Assembly (NCBI GenBank): GCA_016795245.1
Contig: JAEUIA010000033.1
Location: forward strand, 1 to 34,857
Direction: 5' to 3'
Source: Planctomycetota bacterium
Lineage (GTDB): Bacteria > Planctomycetota > UBA1135 > GCA-002686595
Length of the DNA: 34,857 nt
Shown here: in pieces, positions 9,391 through 17,214 of the stretch
How positions within the stretch are numbered: position 1 is the stretch's first letter
How the letters are laid out: every line of letters begins with the position of its first letter
Notes under the pieces: generated by a model
What the model was told of the DNA's origin: nothing
Seen by the model: only the letters and a program-made list of their open reading frames with translations
Databases searched by the model: none
Made by a program: the position numbers and the translations under genes

Positions 9391-9507
9391 CCGATAGGCG
9401 TTCCATCCACACCCTCTCTCCACGTCCCTCCAGCTCCCGGGAGGGTCATGCAGTCCGAACGCCTCTCTCTCCAGCCGTTCACCCGGCTCGCACCCTGGTT
9501 TTGCCGC

Positions 9508-11025
9508 ATGAAAGTCGCCCTGATCTACGCCAAGTCGCAGGCCATCCGCCAGAAGGCCGCCGAAGTCTTCGCCGACCAGACCAAACAAAAAGGCGAACTG
9601 GCGCGCGATGAGATCTATCCGCCGCTCGGGATCAGCATCCTCGGCGCCGAACTCGAAGCGCTCGGACACGAAGTCAAGCTGTTCGACGACTCGATCGAAG
9701 AACTCGACACGCTGCGCAACGCGATGGAGTGGTCCGACCTCGTCGGCATCTCGTCGCTGACGCCGAACGCGCGCCGCGCGCGCGAACTGGGCAAGATCGC
9801 ACGCGACGAGATCAAGCGCATCGTCGTGATGGGCGGACCGCACCCGACCACGAACCCCGAGTTCTTCTTGAACGCCGGCGCCGCCGACATCTGCGTGCAG
9901 GGCGAGGGCGACAAGACGCTGCCGGAGATCATCGAACATCTGCACGACCGCTCGCAGTGGGAGAACATCCAAGGCATCACGTTCTTGAAGGACGGCGTGC
10001 AGTTCGCGACGCCGCGTCGTCCGCTCGTGAAGAAGATGGACGAGATCCCGTTCCCGGCCTACCACCTGTGGGACATCCCGAAGTTCATGAAGCTCATGGT
10101 CAACCCGGGCGTGACGCTGATCACCTCGCGCGGTTGCCCCTACGCTTGCACCTTCTGCGACGCCGAGATGACACCGCGTCAGTACCGCGCGATGTCGCCC
10201 GAATCGACGGTCGATCTCATGGAGATGATCGTCAAGAAGTACAACCCGCCGCAGCTCGTGCTGTTCGACGATCTGTTCACGATCCAACGCAAGCGCGTGA
10301 TCGCGATCTGCAAGGAGATCATCAAGCGCGACCTGTTCTTCGAATGGGTGTGCGAATCGCGCGTCGACACGATGGACTGGGAGATGCTGCGCTGGATGCG
10401 CAAGGCCGGCTGCGTCAAGATCTACTACGGTCTCGAGTCGGGCAGCCCGGACATGCTCGTGACGATGAAAAAGGGCGTCACGCCCGACAAGGTGCGCGCC
10501 GGTGCCAAGCTGAACCGTCAGCTCGGCATGTACTTCAAGTTCTTCATCCTCTACGGATTCCCGCAGGATACGGTCAAGGACCACCGCCTGACCGAGGAAC
10601 TGATCGCCGAGACGCGCTGCGACGCGGTGTGCTGCTCGATCCTGCAGCCGATCCCGGGCACCGAAGTGTACGAGGAACTGAAGCCGTACCTGATCAAGGA
10701 CGTGGCCGAGATGGAGTTCCATTACTGGCATTCCACCGAATCCTTCAAGCACCCGAACTTCACGCACGAGGAGTTGCACCAGGAGCGCGATCGCTTGCTG
10801 AAGGCGCACGCGCGCGCGACCAAGGGTCTGATCCCGAAGCTGAAGCGCAAAGCCGAGCGCTTGATGGCGATGATCCGCCACCCCGAGATCGTCGCCGACC
10901 TGTTCGAGATCCGCGCGCGCCGCAAGCGCTACCTGAAGCGCGTGGCCGAGAGCGATTGGGCCTACACGCAGTCGGGTCAACGCGATCAAGTCGCGCTGCA
11001 GGTCCCGAACGTGACAGCCGACTGA
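9508..11025 (+). CDS. B12-binding-domain radical SAM protein
   Basis: Iron-sulfur radical SAM enzyme of 505 aa. An N-terminal cobalamin-binding-type Rossmann domain (MKVALIYAKSQ, then ISILGAELEALGHEVKLFDD, VVMGGPHPTTNPEFF; residues 1-160) is followed by the SAM domain with the cluster motif CPYACTFC (C210, C214, C217). Later parts show the family's GLESGSPDML and PIPGTEVYEEL segments. Such proteins (Elp3/MiaB/BchE-like superfamily) often methylate or rearrange lipids, hopanoids, tetrapyrroles or natural products; the substrate is not evident. The ATG at 9508 is preferred over one 60 nt upstream because MKVALIYA begins the first beta strand, as in the related protein at 29536. The basic C-terminal helix (LKRKAERLMAMI) is family-typical. 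Confidence 0.9.
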   Translation: MKVALIYAKSQAIRQKAAEVFADQTKQKGELARDEIYPPLGISILGAELEALGHEVKLFDDSIEELDTLRNAMEWSDLVGISSLTPNARRARELGKIARDEIKRIVVMGGPHPTTNPEFFLNAGAADICVQGEGDKTLPEIIEHLHDRSQWENIQGITFLKDGVQFATPRRPLVKKMDEIPFPAYHLWDIPKFMKLMVNPGVTLITSRGCPYACTFCDAEMTPRQYRAMSPESTVDLMEMIVKKYNPPQLVLFDDLFTIQRKRVIAICKEIIKRDLFFEWVCESRVDTMDWEMLRWMRKAGCVKIYYGLESGSPDMLVTMKKGVTPDKVRAGAKLNRQLGMYFKFFILYGFPQDTVKDHRLTEELIAETRCDAVCCSILQPIPGTEVYEELKPYLIKDVAEMEFHYWHSTESFKHPNFTHEELHQERDRLLKAHARATKGLIPKLKRKAERLMAMIRHPEIVADLFEIRARRKRYLKRVAESDWAYTQSGQRDQVALQVPNVTAD

Positions 11026-11186
11026 GCGTGCGGCCAAGAACGACCGACGCGTCGACACCGTTCTGGCACGGGTTATCGCTGCAGCCACTGCACGCGACTC
11101 ACTCGTCGCTGCGGAGCTTCGTCCCCCGCGTCGAAGTGAGAGTGGGACCGCGGGTTCGGCCGTGAACGACCGTACCAGGCGGCGAC
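11026..11186. other. Gene-free DNA with no recognised feature
   Basis: First part of an 842-bp stretch between two convergent genes (the radical SAM gene and the beta-barrel gene). I see no convincing gene, RNA or terminator in this part; the short open frames look like by-products of high GC. The rest of the stretch is occupied by the repeats described next, up to about 11794, and 11795-11867 again shows nothing specific. Confidence 0.5.
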
Positions 11187-11220
11187 TTGCCGACGCTCCT
11201 CGCTTCGGGGCAGAGAACGA

Positions 11221-11364
11221 ATCCCGCGACACGACGCTTCCAGACCGGCACCGAACTCACCCCGCAACGTTTCCAGTCCGACACCGCAACCTGCCCCGCA
11301 ACGCTTCAAGACCGACATCGCACCCCGCCCCTCAACGGTTCGAGTCCGACACCGAACTCACCCC
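11221..11364 (-). repeat. Degenerate 34-nt tandem repeats, left block
   Basis: Read on the minus strand, units of the type TTCGGTGTCGGACTSGAASCG start at 11356, 11322, 11288, 11255 and, more weakly, 11221. The period is 33-34 nt. Each unit continues with a G-rich tail (GTTGCGGGGYDGG-like). These positions mirror exactly those of the right-hand block about the centre of the palindrome (position pairs sum to 22971), so the block is also the outer, degenerate part of one large inverted repeat. Confidence 0.8.
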
Positions 11365-11370
11365 TCGCGT

Positions 11371-11600
11371 CCCCACCCCATTGTTGACCTCGGGGTTCGC
11401 GATTTGCGCAGTGGCGTTCGTCCGAGTTTGACCGTACGGAGCCAGGATCGTGTGGTGCATCTTCGCCGGCGTAGAGCCGCGCGCCGGCGCGCGGCTCTAC
11501 ACCGGCGAAGATGCACCACACGAGCCTGGCTCGGTACGGTCAAACTCGGACGAATGCCACTGCGCAAATCGCGAACCAGGAGGTCAACAATGGGGTGGGG
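11371..11600. repeat. 230-bp imperfect inverted repeat (palindromic element copy 1)
   Basis: Arms of 115 nt (11371-11485 and 11486-11600) pair with only 6 mismatches, and the innermost 30 bp (11471-11500, GTAGAGCCGCGCGCC and its complement) is perfect. There is no loop, so as RNA or cruciform it would be a very long hairpin. The arm contains a core (11424-11457; TGACCGTACGGAGCCAGG is its central part) shared with the elements at 17214 and 34652. It sits between the 3' ends of two convergent genes. Confidence 0.93.
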
Positions 11601-11614
11601 TCTGGCTGGGTGTG

Positions 11615-11794
11615 TTCGGTGTCGGACTGGAAGCGAACTTGGGTTGGGTTCGGTGTCGGACTGGAAGCGTTGAGGAGCGGGGTTCGGTGCCGCTCGCGAA
11701 GCATTCAGGGGTTGGGTCGGTGTCGGAGTGGGAGCGTTGCGGGGTTGGGTTTGCTGTCGCTCTTGAAGCGTTGCGGGGTTGCGTTCGATGTCAG
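11615..11794 (+). repeat. Degenerate 34-nt tandem repeats, right block
   Basis: Units beginning TTCGGTGTCGGACTGGAAGC start at 11615 and 11649 (identical over 21 nt) and diverged units start at 11683, 11716, 11750 and 11784. The period is 34 nt (once 33). The variable part is mostly a G-rich tail ending GGGGTTGG. There are no unique spacers, so this is not a CRISPR array. The array reads outward from the palindrome and mirrors the left block. Confidence 0.88.
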
Positions 11795-11867
11795 TCCCGC
11801 ACGAGCCGGATTTGCAATCTCACCATTCCGCGAAATCGACTGCGGACCGCTGCACCCGCCCGCCTGC

Positions 11868-12488
11868 TCAGAACTGCCAACCGAGCACGATCCCTAGTTG
11901 CTGGTAATTGGCGTCCGCGTGCGAATTGCCGAACGACACATCGTGCACGATGTTGGACAACAACACCTGCCGGTAGTCGAGTGCGATCGTGAGGTTGTCC
12001 GTCAACGTCCATTCGAGCCCGCCGCGAATGTACGGGCCGATTGCCCAGCCCGAATCCGACCGCGAAGAACCGCTGTCGGGACGCTCCGAATACTTCGGGA
12101 ACAAGAGCGACGCCCCCGCCGACGCATACGGGCGTGAATGCGCATACCACAAGTCGCCTTCCCACCTGCCGCCGACGGAAAACTCCGTCATCGTTCCTTT
12201 GAACTTCGTGCGACCGCCCGACACGTCGCGCGTCTCTTCATCGGTCGAATAGAACAGTCCCAGTTCGAGTCCGCCGCGAGCGCCGGGTTGACTGATCACG
12301 GCTTCGATCCCGTAGGACGTGTGCTCGTCGACCGGCTCGAACGCACTGTCGGGCGAACGCTTGCCGACATCGAGCTGCAGCTTCGTCTGGTACTGAGCGA
12401 AATGCTGGTAGGGCGCAGCCGTGGGTGCAGCGGCGCACGCCGTGACGAGCGGGAGAACAACGAGAATGAGCCTGGTCGAGATCGCCAT
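11868..12488 (-). CDS. Outer-membrane beta-barrel-type protein
   Basis: A 206-aa exported protein. The start MAISTRLILVVLPLVTACAA is a hydrophobic signal with a possible lipobox (VTAC); an ordinary signal-peptidase-I site after the following alanines is the alternative. The mature part is made of alternating strands rich in aromatic and glycine residues (GGLELGLFYSTDEE, GTMTEFSVGGRWEGDLWY, SRPYASAGASLLFP, IGPYIRGGLEWTLTDNLTIA) and ends in GIVLGWQF with a C-terminal Phe, the usual beta-barrel assembly signal. It resembles small OmpA/OmpW-like porin-fold proteins of unknown role. An upstream ATG at 12524 would add 12 residues; 12488 is preferred because it begins the signal peptide. Confidence 0.7.
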   Translation of the reverse strand: MAISTRLILVVLPLVTACAAAPTAAPYQHFAQYQTKLQLDVGKRSPDSAFEPVDEHTSYGIEAVISQPGARGGLELGLFYSTDEETRDVSGGRTKFKGTMTEFSVGGRWEGDLWYAHSRPYASAGASLLFPKYSERPDSGSSRSDSGWAIGPYIRGGLEWTLTDNLTIALDYRQVLLSNIVHDVSFGNSHADANYQQLGIVLGWQF

Positions 12489-12628
12489 GGTGGGTACCTG
12501 CTGTGCGCTGATCGAGCGCGGCACACTACCTTACCGCCTCTGCCGGCGCCAAAGGAGGGCGCGGGGCGTCAGACCGGTCGAATCCGCGCGCAGAATCTCG
12601 CGCACGTGCGCTACGATGCGCGGTCTGT

Positions 12629-15055
12629 ATGTTGATCGCCCCTCCCCACACGAACCCGCCGCGCGGTCGCGGCGCACTGCTCGCCGGACTCTTCACGACC
12701 GCTCTCGCGACCTTGTGTTTGGAGGTGCTCGACACCCGGCTCTTGTCGGTGATGGCGTGGTACCACCTGTCGTTCTTCGCCGTTTCGACCGCGATGTTCG
12801 GCATGGCCGCAGGCGCCTTGCGCGTCTATCTGGGCGGCGAGCGCTTCGAAGGCGAGAACGCGCCGGTGCAGTTGCGACTGAACGCGCTGCTGTTCGCGAT
12901 TTCGATCCCGGTCTGCCACCTGACCAACCTGGTCGTGCGGCTGCCGTCCGGGACGAGCGCCGTCACGATCGCGGCGCTCTTCGTGACGACCGTGGCGCTC
13001 GCCATTCCGTTCTTTTTCTCGGGCGTGATCGTGACCATTGCGCTGACGCGCGCAAAAGCACCCGTCGGGCTCGCGTACTCGGTCGACCTCATCGGCGCCG
13101 CACTCGGCACCCTGCTCGTCATCCCGTTGTTCTGGTGGTCGAACCTCACCACGGCCGTTTTCGCCTGCAGCGCGTTGGCGGCGTTGTCGGCCTGTTTCTT
13201 CGCGCGCTTCGCCGGCGGCAAGGGTCGCGTGTTTCCGATCCTGCTCACGCTGTTCTTGGCGAGCTGTGCGGTGTGGAATGCGAACAGCGCGAAACCGATC
13301 ACGCTTTGGTACGTCAAGGACCGCTTCGTGGGCCTGGAGCACATCGTCAGCGAAGAGTGGAATGTTCACTCGCGCGTGATCCTGCGCAGAGAAGCGATGG
13401 AGGCGCCCTTTTACTGGGGCCGCGGCCTCGGCACCGAGTCCTTCAAAGTCAACGGCCAGCCGATCGCGATCGACGGTGATGCGCTGACCGTCATGAGCGA
13501 ATGGAACGGCGATCGCGCCGCGTTGGATTGGGTGCAGTACGACGTCACGTCGCTCCCCTATCACATCCGCAAAGGCGGCGATGCGGCTGTCATCGGTGTC
13601 GGCGGCGGCAGGGATGTACTCACCGCGCTGTGGGGCGAGAGCAGTTCTGTCACGGGCATCGAGATCAACGGCATCTTGATCGATCAGCTCGAGCACGAAC
13701 GGCGCACTTTCGCCAACATCGCCACGCAGCCCAATGTGGAACTCGTGCACGACGAGGCGCGCTCCTGGTTGACGCGCACGGACAAGCGCTTCGACGTGCT
13801 GCAGATGTCGTTGATCGACACGTGGGCGTCGACCGCTGCGGGTGGATTCACGCTGACGGAGAACGGGCTGTACACGCTCGAAGCCTGGCGCGTATTCCTG
13901 GGAACGCTGAAACCCAAGGGAGTTTTCAGCGTCTCGCGCTGGTACGACCCGAGCAAGGTCTCCGAGACGACTCGACTCCTCGCGCTTGGAACCGCCGCGC
14001 TCTTGGAGCGCGGCATCAAGGCACCTGACCAGTGCATGGTGCTCGTGGCGTGCGGGCAGTGCTCGACGCTCCTGTGTTCGCTCGAGCCCTTCAGCGCCGA
14101 GGACATCGCACGCCTCGAAGAATCCTGCAGCAAGTTCGGCTTCACGCTCCTCGCCGCGCCCGGTGTGGCTCCGGCTCATCCGATCCTGGCGGCGACGGCC
14201 AAGGCCTCGACGCGCGCCGAACTCGACGCCGCGATCGCGGACGACACATACGACTACTCTCCGCCCACGGACGAGCGCCCGTTCTTCTTCAACATGCTGC
14301 GCGGTCGCGCAGCATTCGCTGAATCGGCCGAAGAGAAAGCCGGCGGTGTGCTGCTCGGAAACCTCCAAGCTACGCGGACGCTGATGATCCTGGCCCTGAT
14401 CTCGTTCGTGCTGGTGCTCACGACTGTGATCGGACCGCTCGTCGCCAGCGGATTCCCGCGCATGCCGCGCAGGGATTTCGCGCTGTCGCTCGCGTGGTTC
14501 TGCACGATCGGCCTGGGCTTCATGCTGATCCAGGTGGCCTTCTTGCAGCGCTTCTCCGTCTATCTAGGACACCCGACGTACGCGCTAGTCGTGATCCTCT
14601 CGACGATGATCCTGGCGGCGGGTTGCGGCAGTTTCTTCTCGGACAAGCTCGCCTTCGAGACGCGCGTCAGCTGGCTGCGCTCCGTTCCGCTCGCGACAGC
14701 TGCGATCCTGCTCACGGGCTGGCTGGCGCTGCAGCCCGTCGTCGAGAGCACGATCCACCTGGGACTCATCGCGCGCTGCGCGGTAGTGGTCGTCGCCGTC
14801 GTGCCGTTGTCGTTCCTGCTGGGTTTCTTCTTTCCCATCGGAATGCGTCTGGTCCAGCGCATCGACACTTCGGCGACGCCGTGGATGTGGGGCGTCAACG
14901 GAGCGTGTGGGGTATTCGGCGCCGTGATGGCGGTCGTGATCTCGCTGTGGAACGGAATCGGCACGAACCTGCTCGTCGCGGCGCTCCTGTATGCAGCACT
15001 CGCACTCGTAGGTCCCCTGCTCCAGCGTCGCGGTCGGAACGCACCCGCCGCTTGA
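12629..15055 (+). CDS. Multi-pass membrane protein with spermidine-synthase-like domain
   Basis: An 808-aa protein: N-terminal hydrophobic region with about seven membrane segments (residues 15-215), a soluble Rossmann methyltransferase/spermidine-synthase-like domain, and a C-terminal region with about six more segments (580-800). The soluble domain shows VIGVGGGRDVLTAL (GGGRD at 325-329) followed by VTGIEINGILIDQL and VELVHDEARSWL, the cofactor-binding pattern of polyamine synthases; the acidic residue after the second strand is E of GIEIN. The role of these membrane-fused proteins is unclear; aminopropyl transfer is unproven. A TACGAT 11 nt before the ATG could be a -10 box giving a nearly leaderless message. 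It is divergent from the beta-barrel gene (140-bp gap). Confidence 0.8.
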   Translation: MLIAPPHTNPPRGRGALLAGLFTTALATLCLEVLDTRLLSVMAWYHLSFFAVSTAMFGMAAGALRVYLGGERFEGENAPVQLRLNALLFAISIPVCHLTNLVVRLPSGTSAVTIAALFVTTVALAIPFFFSGVIVTIALTRAKAPVGLAYSVDLIGAALGTLLVIPLFWWSNLTTAVFACSALAALSACFFARFAGGKGRVFPILLTLFLASCAVWNANSAKPITLWYVKDRFVGLEHIVSEEWNVHSRVILRREAMEAPFYWGRGLGTESFKVNGQPIAIDGDALTVMSEWNGDRAALDWVQYDVTSLPYHIRKGGDAAVIGVGGGRDVLTALWGESSSVTGIEINGILIDQLEHERRTFANIATQPNVELVHDEARSWLTRTDKRFDVLQMSLIDTWASTAAGGFTLTENGLYTLEAWRVFLGTLKPKGVFSVSRWYDPSKVSETTRLLALGTAALLERGIKAPDQCMVLVACGQCSTLLCSLEPFSAEDIARLEESCSKFGFTLLAAPGVAPAHPILAATAKASTRAELDAAIADDTYDYSPPTDERPFFFNMLRGRAAFAESAEEKAGGVLLGNLQATRTLMILALISFVLVLTTVIGPLVASGFPRMPRRDFALSLAWFCTIGLGFMLIQVAFLQRFSVYLGHPTYALVVILSTMILAAGCGSFFSDKLAFETRVSWLRSVPLATAAILLTGWLALQPVVESTIHLGLIARCAVVVVAVVPLSFLLGFFFPIGMRLVQRIDTSATPWMWGVNGACGVFGAVMAVVISLWNGIGTNLLVAALLYAALALVGPLLQRRGRNAPAA

Positions 15056-15101
15056 CGCCTCTCGGCGCGTAGAGTTACATCGATCAGAACCAAGGGCACC
15101 T

Positions 15102-15788
15102 ATGAAGCACACGATCATTCACGCCGGATTCGCGTTGTCGCTGCTCGCCGCGGCGGGTTGCAAGAACGAGATCGATCGCGGCACGGTGACGGCGCCTTCG
15201 GTGACGAGCGAGTCCTCAACCGAGTCCACGAAAGATCGCCCCACGGAACTCGCACGAGCGCCTGAGGGAGAGCGCACACCCGTAGTCGCGCTTCCGGTGG
15301 ACAAGCCGGCCGAACCCAAGGCCGTTGCGCCCACGAAGCCCGTGCTCGGCAAGCTCGCGCCCGAGATCAGCGGCGAAGACATCGACGGCAAGCCCTTCAA
15401 ATTGAGCGACTACCGCGGCAAGGTCGTGATGCTCGATTTTTGGGGCCACTGGTGACCGCCTTGCCGGGCCATGTACCCGCACGAGCGGTCGCTCGTGAAG
15501 AAGCTCGCGAATGAACCCTTCGCCTTGATCGGCGTGAACAGCGACAAGGATCGTGAAGCGCTGAAGAAGGTCATCGAGAAAGAGAACATCACCTGGCGCT
15601 CCTTCTGGAACGGCGGCGGCACGCAGGGGCCGATCTCGCGCGCCTGGGAAGTCAGCGGATGGCCGACGATCTACGTCATCGATGCCGAAGGCATCATCCG
15701 CTTCAAGTCGGTGGGACCGAACGAGGCCGGTACGCAAAAGGCGATCGACGAAGCGCTGGCGCGGCTCAAGGCTGCGTCAAAGCACTGA
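15102..15788 (+). CDS. TlpA/thioredoxin-fold lipoprotein, probable selenoprotein (TGA = Sec118)
   Basis: Reading through the in-frame TGA at 15453-15455 gives a single 228-aa protein. Its N-terminus is a lipoprotein signal (FALSLLAAAGC, lipobox Cys20), followed by a Pro/Ala/Glu/Lys-rich linker (about 21-85) and a TlpA/redoxin domain starting LAPEISGEDIDGKPFKLSDY. The active site reads DFWGHW-TGA-PPCRAMYP, so the TGA replaces exactly the first Cys of the WCPPC motif and the resolving Cys121 is kept. Downstream the fold is intact: IGVNSDKD, ENITWRSFW, and the cis-proline segment GWPTIYVID (Pro188). A SECIS-like hairpin follows the TGA. Thioredoxin-fold UxxC selenoproteins are an established class. 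It would act as a membrane-anchored thiol/selenol oxidoreductase outside the cytoplasm. Alternatives are a nonsense mutation or sequencing error (one base from TGC/TGT). Without recoding it would appear as fragments 15102-15455 and 15471-15788. Confidence 0.8.
15480..15497 (+). promoter_or_regulatory. Candidate bacterial SECIS hairpin
   Basis: CACGAGC (15480-15486) pairs perfectly with GCTCGTG (15491-15497) around the tetraloop GGTC (15487-15490). The apical loop lies 31 nt after the TGA, within the roughly 16-37 nt range described for bacterial SECIS elements, and begins with G as the consensus requires. GGUC is also the apical loop of the classic E. coli fdhF element recognised by SelB. An alternative fold pairing GACCGC (15454-15459) with GCGGTC (15485-15490) is mutually exclusive with it. 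Confidence 0.7.
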
Positions 15789-15807
15789 TCGCGTTCAGCC
15801 TCGAGCG

Positions 15808-16278
15808 TCAGCGCTGCTCGAGGTACTTCTTCAGCGCCTTGCCGAAGACGAGGCTCCAGCCTTCGGTCACTTGTCGGTTCGAGGCGCTGCGATCTACCCC
15901 GATCACGGCGTCGGTGAGCGAAACGCGCGTTCCGCCTGCCTCGTCGGTGAGTGCGATGTGCAGTTGCGAGACCGCCGGTCCGCCGAAACGTTGCGTCACA
16001 TGTCCGGTGAGGTCGATCGTCGACTGCGGATCGATCGCGATGACTTCGTACCAGATCAAGCCGGAGCCTTGTCCCCATTGCTCGAAGAGCCGTCCGCCGA
16101 GCCGCGCTTCGAAGGTCAGCTTCGTGCCTGGACCGCCGACCAACATCGCTTCCGGCCACCACTCCGCGGTCTGCTCGGTGATCGCGCGCCACACAGCAGC
16201 GCGCGGCGCCTGGATCTCATAGGAAAGGCCGATGACGGTGGTGACGACGTTGCGGACGGTCTGCAGAGGAATAGGCAT
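15808..16278 (-). CDS. SRPBCC (START/AHSA1-like) domain protein
   Basis: A 156-aa protein covering one SRPBCC fold: first strand and helix GLSYEIQAPRAAVWRAITEQ (residues 17-36), then WWPEAMLVGGPGTKLTFEAR, LFEQWGQGSGLIWYEVIAID, HIALTDEAGGTRVSLTDAVI and the long C-terminal helix VTEGWSLVFGKALKKYL. This fold binds hydrophobic ligands or acts as an Aha1-like co-chaperone; nothing identifies the ligand. The ATG at 16278 is chosen because the domain starts just after it; the frame stays open upstream but that part has no SRPBCC features. It is convergent with the selenoprotein gene (19-bp gap) and divergent from the next gene. Confidence 0.82.
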   Translation of the reverse strand: MPIPLQTVRNVVTTVIGLSYEIQAPRAAVWRAITEQTAEWWPEAMLVGGPGTKLTFEARLGGRLFEQWGQGSGLIWYEVIAIDPQSTIDLTGHVTQRFGGPAVSQLHIALTDEAGGTRVSLTDAVIGVDRSASNRQVTEGWSLVFGKALKKYLEQR

Positions 16279-16401
16279 GACGTGTGAGTGCTCGGGCCAG
16301 AACGCGCGGCCGCGGCGAGTCCGCAGCGCGAGAGATGTTATCCTCGCTGGTGTCAAACGCACGCGGCCCTCGAACTGGCTGCGAACCACGAGACCCTAGC
16401 C

Positions 16402-17214
16402 ATGAAATATCTGCTGCTCTTCACCTGCATGGCCGCGCTTTCCTTGCCGGCCTTTCCCGCCGACACGGTCGTCACCAAAGCCAAGCACACCGATGCGATC
16501 ACGGTGCCGGGCAGCGAAAAGCCCGCCGAAGTGGAGACCGAGGTCACCTGGGTCGGCATGGACCGCATGCGCGTCGACGTCTCCGGATGGACCACGATCG
16601 TGCGCTGGGACACGAAGAAGATCTACCAGATCAACCACGCCGCTCGCAGCTACAGCGTCGTCGACGTCCCGACGGATCTGAAGAAATACATGTCCACGAC
16701 CCAGGCGAAATACCTGGAGGAGTCCACGGCACAGGTGACGATCACCGTCGTGCGCACTGCGGAAACGCGGAAGGTCAAGGACTGGGATGCGAACAAGTAC
16801 GTGCTGACGATGACGCTGCCGAAGGGCGGGTCCTTCACCGAGTCCATCTGGGTCACGAAAGACCTCGGGTTGGACACGAGCGTCTGGATGCAGATGTGGG
16901 GCGCGCGGATGTCGTTGATGTCGATCGGCGCACTGATGGCCAAGGAAACGCTGAAAATCCCCGGCATTCCGGTGCTGGTCGAACGCTCACAGAAGATCGG
17001 CGAGAACACGTACACGGGCCGCGACGAGGTCGTGTCGGTGGAGTGCAAGGATGCACCCGAAGGACATTACGAGCCGCCGCAGGACTACACGATCAAGCCG
17101 TTCGAGTTGAGCGATGGCGCGATGCGGACGCCGCCGCCCGTCGACGTCGAACTCGTGCCGATCAAGCCGACTCCACCCGTGAAAGATCCGGTAGGTCCAC
17201 CGCCCGCGAAGTGA
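16402..17214 (+). CDS. Secreted DUF4412-like protein
   Basis: A 270-aa exported protein. MKYLLLFTCMAALSLPAFPA is a clear signal peptide with cleavage near residue 19. The mature part (TEVTWVGMDRMRVDVSGWTT, VRWDTKKIYQINHAARSYSV, then a second half with LTMTLPKGGSFTESIWVTKD) resembles DUF4412-type proteins, which share a lipoprotein-carrier-like beta fold; function is unknown. The C-terminal about 40 residues are proline-rich (PPPVDVELVPIKPTPPVKDP). The upstream in-frame ATG at 16288 would add 38 residues with no signal character, so 16402 is used. A TATCCT at 16339-16344 may be a -10 box. The last base of its stop codon is the first base of the 304-bp palindrome. Confidence 0.72.
   Translation: MKYLLLFTCMAALSLPAFPADTVVTKAKHTDAITVPGSEKPAEVETEVTWVGMDRMRVDVSGWTTIVRWDTKKIYQINHAARSYSVVDVPTDLKKYMSTTQAKYLEESTAQVTITVVRTAETRKVKDWDANKYVLTMTLPKGGSFTESIWVTKDLGLDTSVWMQMWGARMSLMSIGALMAKETLKIPGIPVLVERSQKIGENTYTGRDEVVSVECKDAPEGHYEPPQDYTIKPFELSDGAMRTPPPVDVELVPIKPTPPVKDPVGPPPAK

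Noticed and set aside
8725..11232. An 835-codon minus-strand open frame opposite the radical SAM gene
   Set aside because: It overlaps xseB, ispA and the radical SAM gene in other frames and has the Arg/Leu/Val/Asp/His composition of shadow frames.
11221..11794. CRISPR array
   Set aside because: The 34-nt units are contiguous and degenerate, with no unique spacers, no cas genes, and mirror-image orientation on both sides of a palindrome.
11404..11992. Short open frames across the first palindrome
   Set aside because: They translate repeat sequence in several frames and occur as near-copies on both strands; no start signals.
12611..14368. A 585-codon minus-strand open frame opposite the spermidine-synthase-like gene
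   Set aside because: No family features, skewed composition; the plus-strand frame has clear membrane segments and a cofactor motif.
15453..15455. Pseudogene or ordinary stop codon in the redoxin gene
   Set aside because: The TGA sits exactly at the catalytic Cys, the frame remains intact to the natural end, and a SECIS-like hairpin follows. A sequencing error remains possible and is noted.
15454..15490. Alternative hairpin GACCGC/GCGGTC enclosing CGGG/CCCG as the SECIS
   Set aside because: Its apical loop (CCAUGUA) lacks a G in the first two positions and its middle part does not pair; the hairpin at 15480-15497 fits the consensus better.
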